DNA from: CAYVXE01 sp964455375
GTDB lineage: Bacteria > Zhuqueibacterota > Zhuqueibacteria > Oceanimicrobiales > Oceanimicrobiaceae
Direction: 5' to 3'
Length of the DNA stretch: 5,498 nucleotides
NCBI GenBank assembly: GCA_964455375.1
Contig: CAYVXE010000180.1
Coordinates: 1 to 5,498 of the forward strand
Positions 1-5,498 of the stretch are shown here, piece by piece. Position 1 is the stretch's first letter, and each line of letters opens with the position of its first letter. Position numbers and translations under genes: made by a program. The notes under the pieces are model-generated. The model had not been told where the DNA came from. It was given only the letters and a program-made list of their open reading frames with translations, and searched no databases.

Positions 1-74
1 GCCCCTATAGCTCAGGTGGATAGAGCTACGGTTTCCTAAACCGTGTGTCGCAGGTTCGAGTCCTGCTAGGGGCA
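1..74 (+). tRNA. tRNA-Arg, anticodon CCT
   Basis: The sequence folds into a complete cloverleaf. The acceptor stem is 1-7 with 67-73, seven perfect pairs. The D stem GCTC (10-13) pairs with GAGC (23-26). The anticodon stem ACGGT (28-32) pairs with ACCGT (40-44). The T stem GCAGG (50-54) pairs with CCTGC (62-66) around the loop TTCGAGT. The anticodon loop TTCCTAA (33-39) places CCT at 35-37, which reads the arginine codon AGG. The variable loop is short (45-49) and the discriminator base is A74. The next bases are CGC, so the CCA tail is not encoded and must be added by a nucleotidyltransferase. AGG codons occur in the downstream genes, for example at 338 and 4342. The window starts at the first base of the tRNA, so its promoter cannot be seen. 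Confidence 0.97.
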
Positions 75-100
75 CGCAATTCTCAAACTCCTCCAAATCA

Positions 101-1054
101 ATGTATTTTATCGGATTAGATGGCGGTGGGACAAAATCAGTGGTTGTTGTTACGGATGAAACAGGAAGCTTTGTCAGAGCGGAAAAGTTTGGTCCCGGAA
201 ATGTCGCCGTCATGGGGGTGCAAAATATTCGCCCTTTTATTGAAACTCTGTTGCAAAAGGTTCTTCCGGGGGATTGTGAAAACCCGATCATCGCCGCAGG
301 GTTGGGTTTTGCCGGAGCAGGTCGGGATGCGGTCAAGAGGCAGCTTGTCTCGGAAATCCGGAAAACCGGCATTAAACATGTCACAGTGTTTAGCGATGCT
401 GAACTTCTTTATTATGCGGCATTTGGCGAAACGCCGGGCATTTTGCTGATCGCCGGTACGGGTTCGGTGGTGCTGACAAAATATGAAGGCAAGTTTTTGC
501 AAGTCGGCGGTTGGGGATATTTGTTGGGGGATGAGGGTAGCGGGTTTTCCATCGGAAGACTGGCGATACGGCACGTGTTAAAGCAGGAGGGGAGTGGTTC
601 GGGTTGGTCGCCGCTGGCCAATGCAGTACTCTCATTTTACAAGGCTGCATCGGGTCAGGAGTTAATCAGTAAAATATATGCAACAGAAAATGCGCAAATC
701 TATGTTGCCTCCGTGGCAAAGACTATCTGTGATTTGGCGGAGCAGGGCGATAAAGATGCTGTAGATTTAGTCGACACTGCCGTGGATGCATTGATTTTGA
801 TGGTGCTGAAATGCAAAGTTTTTTTTCCGAAAAATCTGACAATGTCGATTTCGCTTTATGGCGGAATTATGACTGCCCCGGTCATTTCGGAAAAATTTAA
901 ACGGCAGGCCGTGCAGAAAAAGTTAGACCTCGATTATGTTACACCCAAATACCATCCGGCGGTAGCAGGCGTTCTTTTTTCCATGCGGCAATTGAATATG
1001 GAAATCGATGCAAAGCTAATTAAAAAATTACAAACTAAAATAAGGAATCTCTAA
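101..1054 (+). CDS. N-acetylglucosamine kinase-like protein of the BadF/BadG/BcrA/BcrD ATPase family
   Basis: This is a predicted cytoplasmic ATP-dependent amino-sugar kinase of the ASKHA fold, with no signal peptide or membrane segment. Visible motifs are the phosphate-1 loop GLDGGGTKS (residues 5-13), a GPGN segment at 31-34 where relatives contact the sugar, a likely catalytic Asp in VFSDAE (Asp99), the phosphate-2 loop IAGTGS (117-122), the family signature GGWGYLLGDEGSGFSIG (136-152), and an adenosine-side glycine pair at 254-255. The length of 317 residues is normal for bacterial GlcNAc or MurNAc kinases of this family. The start at 101 is needed because DGGGTK begins at residue 7, yet no Shine-Dalgarno sequence precedes it. 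The next gene begins 12 bases after the stop and encodes a NagZ-like hexosaminidase, which supports GlcNAc, MurNAc or a related cell-wall sugar as substrate. GlcNAc cannot be told from MurNAc (MurK-type) or glucosamine by sequence reading alone. The family also contains 2-hydroxyacyl-CoA dehydratase activators, but the Cys-rich iron-sulfur site of those is not seen. Confidence 0.9.
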   Translation: MYFIGLDGGGTKSVVVVTDETGSFVRAEKFGPGNVAVMGVQNIRPFIETLLQKVLPGDCENPIIAAGLGFAGAGRDAVKRQLVSEIRKTGIKHVTVFSDAELLYYAAFGETPGILLIAGTGSVVLTKYEGKFLQVGGWGYLLGDEGSGFSIGRLAIRHVLKQEGSGSGWSPLANAVLSFYKAASGQELISKIYATENAQIYVASVAKTICDLAEQGDKDAVDLVDTAVDALILMVLKCKVFFPKNLTMSISLYGGIMTAPVISEKFKRQAVQKKLDLDYVTPKYHPAVAGVLFSMRQLNMEIDAKLIKKLQTKIRNL

Positions 1055-1055
1055 A

Positions 1056-1061
1056 GAGGTG
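1056..1061 (+). promoter_or_regulatory. Ribosome binding site of the GH3-serine hydrolase gene
   Basis: GAGGTG lies five bases before the ATG at 1067, inside the 12-base gap after the kinase stop codon. It is a strong match to the Shine-Dalgarno consensus. It supports that start and efficient translation from a message shared with the kinase. Confidence 0.85.
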
Positions 1062-1066
1062 GACCG

Positions 1067-3904
1067 ATGAAGAAATTGACAATACTCGTATTAGCTTTTG
1101 TCCTTTCAGGCTGTGCAGGAACAGCCGGTAAACATAAGACAGCGGATTGGGTCACAGAGACCCTTGCAACCATGAGCATCGAACAGAAAGTCGGCCAGAT
1201 GATGGCACCGGCGTTTGCACCGCATTTTTATAATGACAAAAATCCCCGGTTTCAGCGATTGCTGACGTTAGTGCAAACGTACCACATTGGCGGGGTCATG
1301 TTTTACCGGGGCGCACCGTATGAAGTCGCTCGCGCTATTGAGCGACTGCAAAACGCCGCTGATTTGCCTTTACTGGTCATGGCGGATACGGAATGGGGGT
1401 TGGCCATGCGTGCGGATGAAACCACCCGTTTCCCGCAGAATATGGCCGTTGGCGCCACCGGCAATGCGGATTATGCTTACACGATGGGAAAAATAACTGC
1501 CGAGGAAGCAAAGGCCATCGGTGTGCATGTGGGATTTGCTCCGGTCATGGATGTGAATAATAATCCGGACAATATCATCATAAACACCCGTTCTTTTGGT
1601 GAAAAACCGCAGCAGGTGGAGAAAATGGGAACCGCCTTTATTCGTGGGATGCAGGAGAACGGCTTGTTTGCTACCGCCAAACATTTTCCCGGACACGGTG
1701 ATGTCAGTACGGATTCGCATTTGGAATTGCCGGTCATAACCGCGTCGCAGGAACGCATTCGACGCGTTGAGCTGCCGCCGTTTAAAGCCGCGGTGGATGC
1801 AGGTGTAAAGTGCATCATGGTGGCTCACATCACCTACAGTGACTTCCCGCAGATGCAGGGACGGCCAGCGACTCTGGATCCGTATTTTATCCAAAATATA
1901 CTCCGTAAGGAAATGGGGTTTAAAGGGTTGGTCTTTTCAGATGCCATGGATATGGGGGGGATTACACATCATTATTGGTCAGGAGAGGCAGCGGTGATGG
2001 CCGTCAATGCTGGCGTGGATATGATTCTCATCCCGCCGTTTTTCGAGCAAACATTTAAATTTGTGGTCAAAGCTGTGCAAGACGGGCGAATCACCGAAGA
2101 ACGCATCGATGAATCCGTGCGACGAATTCTCAGAGCGAAAAAGGAATTGGGCCTGGATGTCCGACCATCTTTTGACCGGGACAATTTCGAAAAGGTTGTT
2201 TCTTCTCCTCAAAGTTTGCAGAAGGCAGCCGAAATCTCTGACGCGTCTATGACACTTTTGCGTGACGACAAGGACGTTATCCCTTTTAAGGCGGAAAAAC
2301 TCGATTCAGTCCTCGTTGTGACAATTTCAGATGATCCGGAAAAAATCTCACGCGGTGATGTTTTAGTGAGTGAAGTGCAAAAACGGATTCCGGTGGTTAC
2401 ATCCGCTTATATCGACCCAAGAACAACTGAGGAGGAAATGCAGCGCATTCTGGCGATGACAGACTCCGTAGATGCAGTCGTTGTGGGCGCTTTTGTAAAG
2501 TGGGGAAGCTACAAAGGCTCGGTTACGTTACCGGACACCACAGTAAAATTATTACGGAGCCTTTTTAAGATGGATAAGCCAATGGCCGTGATTGCGTTTG
2601 GGTCACCGTATATTTTGCGGCAGATTCCGGACGCGCCCTCCTATTTATGCGCTTATGAAACCGTCCCTTTAGCGGTGCGGTCTGCCGTGAAGGCTATTTT
2701 CGGCGAGATACAACTGCAGGCGAAATCACCGGTTTCCATTCCCGGCTATTATGAAGTCGGCGCCGGGTTGACGCGCGCCCGACGAAAAATGCAATTGGTG
2801 AAAGAAATCGATGATAGTTATTTAAAGACTGCTTATGGTGTATTGAAACAAGCAATTCAGGATTCCGTCTTCCCCGGCGCCCAGGTTGCCATTGTGCATG
2901 ATGGCAAACTCATCGCCAGTCGCGGCATCGGGCGGCAAATGTATGATCCGCACTCCCCAAAGGTAACCATTGAAACCATGTACGATTTAGCCTCGGTGAC
3001 CAAAGTAGTGGGAACCACTGTGACCGCCATGAACCTGTGGGAAAAAGGTCGGCTGTTGCTGGACGTTCCCATAAAAAGTTATCTGCCGGAGTTTCATGGC
3101 GGGGCGAAGGACTCGGTGACACTGCGGCATTTACTGACCCATTCCTCCGGTGCGCACTGGTGGGTCGACCTGTGGAATAAAGCAAAAAACAAACAGGAAG
3201 CTCTGGAATACATTTACAAGCTGCCGCTGGATTACGCTCCGGGTGATTCCATAATCTATTCTGATTTAGGCCTCATCATGGCCGGAGAAATACTGACCAC
3301 GGTTACCGGAGAACCGCTGGACAAACTCTACCACAAAATGACGTTTGCCCCTTTGGGTATGAAAAATACCATGTACAATCCTCCGAAAAGTTTGCTGCCG
3401 AGAATTGCTCCCACCGAAATTGGCGGAAGTATGCACAGAGGTCTTATTCATGGCGATGTGCATGATGAAAACACTTTTTTCCTCGGCGGTGTTTCGTCGC
3501 ATGCCGGGATATTTTCCACTGCGGAAGACCTGGCCATCGAAGCACAGATGCTGCTTAACGGTGGTATCTATAACCATCACAGATTCTTTTCGCCACAGAC
3601 GCTCAAGACATGGACCTCCCGGCAAAATATGCCTCCCGGAAGCAGCCGTGCCATCGGTTGGGACACGCCTTCGGAACACGGTTCTTTAGCGGGAGATTAC
3701 TTCTCGCATGGGAGCTTTGGACACACCGGATTTACCGGCACGTCGATCTGGATTGACCCCAATCGAAAAATTGCCATTATTTTACTCACCAACCGTGTTT
3801 ATCCCACCAGAGAAAGGGGAGGGATACGCCAGGTGCGCCGTGATTTTTACAACGCAGCCATGCAGGCGTTGCTTGCGCATTATTTCAACGGCACTTCTAA
3901 ATGA
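1067..3904 (+). CDS. Lipoprotein fusion of NagZ-type GH3 beta-N-acetylhexosaminidase and beta-lactamase-family serine hydrolase
   Basis: Residues 1-15 form a lipoprotein signal ending in the lipobox LSG-Cys16. Ala17 at position +2 is not the Asp inner-membrane retention signal of enterobacteria, so outer-membrane anchoring is plausible. Residues about 28-365 are a GH3 catalytic barrel. It has a DTEWG substrate-site motif (107-111), TRSFGE (174-179), the NagZ signature KHFPGHGDVSTDSH (205-218) carrying the Asp216/His218 acid-base dyad, and the nucleophile Asp292 in FSDAMDM. Residues about 385-565 match the GH3 alpha/beta second domain, ending near SIPGYYEVGAGL. A short linker leads to a serine hydrolase (about 585-940) with Ser643-x-x-Lys646, Tyr731-Ser-Asp733 in place of the usual YxN, and His886-Thr-Gly888. 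Family knowledge says the GH3 part removes non-reducing GlcNAc from peptidoglycan fragments. The second domain may be a D,D-peptidase, esterase or amidase; its substrate cannot be read here. All catalytic residues are present and the frame is unbroken. Length is close to the 950-1000 residues usual for Bacteroidota-type fusions. Confidence 0.95.
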   Translation: MKKLTILVLAFVLSGCAGTAGKHKTADWVTETLATMSIEQKVGQMMAPAFAPHFYNDKNPRFQRLLTLVQTYHIGGVMFYRGAPYEVARAIERLQNAADLPLLVMADTEWGLAMRADETTRFPQNMAVGATGNADYAYTMGKITAEEAKAIGVHVGFAPVMDVNNNPDNIIINTRSFGEKPQQVEKMGTAFIRGMQENGLFATAKHFPGHGDVSTDSHLELPVITASQERIRRVELPPFKAAVDAGVKCIMVAHITYSDFPQMQGRPATLDPYFIQNILRKEMGFKGLVFSDAMDMGGITHHYWSGEAAVMAVNAGVDMILIPPFFEQTFKFVVKAVQDGRITEERIDESVRRILRAKKELGLDVRPSFDRDNFEKVVSSPQSLQKAAEISDASMTLLRDDKDVIPFKAEKLDSVLVVTISDDPEKISRGDVLVSEVQKRIPVVTSAYIDPRTTEEEMQRILAMTDSVDAVVVGAFVKWGSYKGSVTLPDTTVKLLRSLFKMDKPMAVIAFGSPYILRQIPDAPSYLCAYETVPLAVRSAVKAIFGEIQLQAKSPVSIPGYYEVGAGLTRARRKMQLVKEIDDSYLKTAYGVLKQAIQDSVFPGAQVAIVHDGKLIASRGIGRQMYDPHSPKVTIETMYDLASVTKVVGTTVTAMNLWEKGRLLLDVPIKSYLPEFHGGAKDSVTLRHLLTHSSGAHWWVDLWNKAKNKQEALEYIYKLPLDYAPGDSIIYSDLGLIMAGEILTTVTGEPLDKLYHKMTFAPLGMKNTMYNPPKSLLPRIAPTEIGGSMHRGLIHGDVHDENTFFLGGVSSHAGIFSTAEDLAIEAQMLLNGGIYNHHRFFSPQTLKTWTSRQNMPPGSSRAIGWDTPSEHGSLAGDYFSHGSFGHTGFTGTSIWIDPNRKIAIILLTNRVYPTRERGGIRQVRRDFYNAAMQALLAHYFNGTSK

Positions 3905-3948
3905 TTACATCAACCTTGCAGTAAATTAAACGATTAACTTGAAAAAAC

Positions 3949-3952
3949 GGAG
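3949..3952 (+). promoter_or_regulatory. Ribosome binding site of the symporter gene
   Basis: GGAG lies five bases before the ATG at 3958 and supports that start. The remaining part of the 53-base gap (3905-3948) is AT-rich and shows no convincing hairpin terminator or paired -35/-10 boxes. Read-through from the upstream gene is therefore the simplest reading. Confidence 0.75.
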
Positions 3953-3957
3953 CGACT

Positions 3958-5457
3958 ATGGGGTTTTCCACAATTGATCTGATCATCGTTATTGTTTACA
4001 TGGTCCTTTCGGCAGGACTTGGCACCTGGATTGGCCGTAATCAAAAAGATACCAATGACTATTTTTTGGGAGGAAAGCAGATACCCTGGCCGGCTGTAAC
4101 GTTTTCCATCGTGGCAACCGAGACCAGTGTGTTGACCTTCATCAGTATTCCGGCGGTTTCTTATCTTGGAAATATGACGTTTCTGCAAATCGTTATTGGC
4201 TACATGATCGGCAGAGTGCTGGTCGCTTTTATTTTCATTCCGGCGTATTACAAAGGCAATATGCAGACCGCTTACCATTTTTTGGGTGACCGGTTTGGGC
4301 AAAGCATGCGCAACACCGCAAGTGTAACGTTCATGATTACAAGGGTTTTGGCAGATGGTGTGAGGACATTTGCCACCGCAATCCCCTTAGCCATTATCAT
4401 AAAAGGCAGTGGTGTTTTCACCGGTATGTCCGATGCAGGATTTTACGCAATGTCCATTGTTGCTGTGGGTTTGCTAACGATGGTTTATACGTATGTCGGG
4501 GGCATACGGTCGGTCATTTGGATGGATGTGATTCAAATGTTCATTTACATGGGCGGCGCAATTTTAGCCGGTTTCCTGATTATCAAAGCTATTCCCGGTG
4601 GTTTTGATGCGGTCATCGATTATGCAAAGCCGCAAGGGAAATTTACCTGGTTCACCACAGGGTTTAATTTAACCTTTGCAGAATTCATAAAACAACCGTA
4701 TACAATTTTGACAGCCGTTATTGCCGGCTCGATATTTAGCCTGGCATCGCACGGTACGGATCAAATTATCGTCCAGCGCGTTTTGACGTGCCGGGATCAG
4801 CGTTCCGGCCAGAAAGCAATCATTGCCAGCGGTATTGCTGTTTTTGTTCAATTTTTTATTTTTCTCGTAGTGGGAATCATGCTGTTTGCATTTTATCACG
4901 GTGCATCTCCCGAGCAGTTGTCTCTCACACGGGCAGATGGTATTTTCCCTAAATTTATTGTTGAGGAAATGCCTACGGGAATCAGCGGGCTCATTGTTGC
5001 AGCGCTTTTTGCGGCTGCCATGAGTACACTTGCCAGCAGTTTGTCCAGTCTTTCCAGTGCATTTGTATTTGACGTCTACGTGCCAATTGCAGGGAAAAAC
5101 AAATCGGAAGATGAGTTGCTCAAAATTTCACGTTTTGTAACCTTAGGCTGGGGCGTCATTCTTATCGTCACGGCTTTGCTGTTTATTGGTCTCAAAGGCA
5201 CGGTCGTGGAGGTTGCTTTGGGAATTGCCTCCTATACCTACGGCGGATTGTTAGGCGTGTTTTTACTGGGACTCATATTCAAAAAACCAACGCAAAAAGA
5301 TGCCATTGTAGGATTTTTTACAGCGATTGTGGTCATGGCGGTGGTTATTCAAACCGTAAAGATCGCATGGCCGTTATTTACCGTTGTAGGGGCGGTTACG
5401 ACAATTTTGGTTGGCGTGCTGTCAAATACATTTTTAACACAGAAAGCAACAAGTTAG
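3958..5457 (+). CDS. Sodium:solute symporter (SSS family, LeuT fold), probable sugar or amino-sugar importer
   Basis: This is an inner-membrane protein of 499 residues with about 13 hydrophobic segments, near residues 5-25, 43-64, 72-98, 120-148, 158-180, 185-210, 245-268, 287-312, 338-366, 392-412, 414-440, 445-463 and 468-492. That number and length are normal for the SSS family. Family signatures include DYFLGGKQIPWP (34-45), YVGGIRSVIWMDVIQ (179-193) and HGTDQIIVQR (265-274). AAAMSTLASSLSS (352-364) contains Ser356-Thr357, at the place of the paired hydroxyl residues that bind Na+ at the Na2 site in vSGLT. The protein is expected to import a solute driven by the sodium gradient. The substrate is not readable from sequence. 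SSS members also carry glucose, sialic acid, proline, pantothenate or inositol. The neighbouring hexosaminidase and amino-sugar kinase make a GlcNAc-, MurNAc- or muropeptide-derived product the best guess. It is followed nine bases later by another gene on the same strand. Confidence 0.93.
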   Translation: MGFSTIDLIIVIVYMVLSAGLGTWIGRNQKDTNDYFLGGKQIPWPAVTFSIVATETSVLTFISIPAVSYLGNMTFLQIVIGYMIGRVLVAFIFIPAYYKGNMQTAYHFLGDRFGQSMRNTASVTFMITRVLADGVRTFATAIPLAIIIKGSGVFTGMSDAGFYAMSIVAVGLLTMVYTYVGGIRSVIWMDVIQMFIYMGGAILAGFLIIKAIPGGFDAVIDYAKPQGKFTWFTTGFNLTFAEFIKQPYTILTAVIAGSIFSLASHGTDQIIVQRVLTCRDQRSGQKAIIASGIAVFVQFFIFLVVGIMLFAFYHGASPEQLSLTRADGIFPKFIVEEMPTGISGLIVAALFAAAMSTLASSLSSLSSAFVFDVYVPIAGKNKSEDELLKISRFVTLGWGVILIVTALLFIGLKGTVVEVALGIASYTYGGLLGVFLLGLIFKKPTQKDAIVGFFTAIVVMAVVIQTVKIAWPLFTVVGAVTTILVGVLSNTFLTQKATS

Positions 5458-5461
5458 GAGG
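5457..5461 (+). promoter_or_regulatory. Ribosome binding site of the partial fourth gene
   Basis: GGAGG begins at the last base of the symporter TAG stop codon and ends five bases before the ATG at 5467. This is a near-ideal Shine-Dalgarno sequence and spacing. It shows that the ATG at the window edge is a real start, translationally close to the symporter. Confidence 0.8.
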
Positions 5462-5466
5462 GAAGC

Positions 5467-5498
5467 ATGCAAGTTGGAATGTTGGACTGGACCTTCGT
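5467..5498 (+). CDS. Start of an unidentified fourth operon gene, cut by the window end
   Basis: Only ten complete codons are visible, reading MQVGMLDWTF, plus two bases of an eleventh. The start is supported by the GGAGG at 5457-5461 and by the nine-base gap after the symporter stop, so it very likely belongs to the same operon. The N-terminus has no charged, hydrophobic signal-peptide look and resembles the first beta strand of a cytoplasmic enzyme. Xylose-isomerase-like TIM-barrel sugar-phosphate isomerase/epimerases often begin in a similar way, with a hydrophobic strand followed by D-W or T-W. Ten residues are too few to assign a family, so this is only a hint. Confidence 0.7.
   Translation, partial: MQVGMLDWTF

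Noticed and set aside
1..100. tRNA-Arg as an integration (att) site for a mobile element
   Set aside because: tRNA-Arg genes are common integration targets, but no integrase, no repeated copy of the tRNA 3' end and no phage or plasmid genes are visible. The downstream genes look like ordinary metabolic genes.
137..650. Overlapping open frames on the minus strand opposite the kinase gene
   Set aside because: They lie entirely within a kinase frame with intact motifs, have low-complexity, basic compositions with no recognisable domain, and lack a supporting ribosome site.
1954..1960. Run of seven G, and a run of eight T at 819-826, as possible slippage or phase-variation sites
   Set aside because: Both genes are in frame across the runs. 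In the fusion gene the run lies right beside the catalytic Asp292 region, and nothing else suggests programmed slippage. They are noted only as places where sequencing errors could occur.
3266..3679. A 137-residue minus-strand open frame opposite the serine-hydrolase domain
   Set aside because: It is a shadow of the well-supported plus-strand frame and shows no protein motif of its own.
3708..3929. A plus-strand open frame crossing the end of the fusion gene into the 53-base gap
   Set aside because: It is out of frame with the serine-hydrolase domain, whose HTG motif and C-terminus are encoded in the other frame. No Shine-Dalgarno or family signature supports it.
3916..3944. TTGCAG as a possible -35 box for a separate symporter promoter
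   Set aside because: The bases about 17 downstream (near 3939-3944, TTGAAA) do not resemble a -10 box. The match is too weak to call.

Overview
The window holds one tRNA gene followed by a tightly packed, same-strand gene set that looks like a cell-wall amino-sugar recovery operon. Coding density is very high. The longest non-coding gap is 53 bases, and no gene lies on the minus strand. I see no mobile element, CRISPR array, repeat family or convincing terminator.

Layout: tRNA-Arg(CCT) fills bases 1-74 exactly from the window edge. After 26 bases comes a 317-residue sugar kinase of the BadF/BadG N-acetylglucosamine-kinase type (101-1054). After 12 more bases comes a 945-residue lipoprotein that fuses a NagZ-like GH3 beta-N-acetylhexosaminidase to a class-C-beta-lactamase-like serine hydrolase (1067-3904). 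After 53 bases comes a 499-residue sodium:solute symporter (3958-5457). Nine bases later, a fourth gene begins at 5467 behind a strong Shine-Dalgarno sequence and runs off the window after ten full codons.

Inferred working model: the lipoprotein trims GlcNAc from peptidoglycan fragments outside the cytoplasm, and its second domain acts on a peptide, ester or amide bond. The symporter then imports a released product with Na+, and the kinase phosphorylates the amino sugar in the cytoplasm. Enzyme families are well supported by motifs. The substrates of the symporter, kinase and serine-hydrolase domain are inferred from context.

Organism: the lipobox points to a bacterium, and outer-membrane placement of the lipoprotein would fit a Gram-negative-type envelope. 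GH3-serine-hydrolase fusions of this form are typical of Bacteroidota and related lineages. However, three of the four protein genes have clear Shine-Dalgarno sequences, which is unusual for Bacteroidota proper. A neighbouring FCB-type lineage (for example Calditrichota-like or KSB1-like) is a reasonable low-confidence guess. The tRNA does not encode its CCA end.

Nothing here is clearly a new system. The most interesting points are the operon logic with a bifunctional lipoprotein, the kinase gene with no Shine-Dalgarno sequence directly behind a tRNA, and the unknown partial fourth gene.
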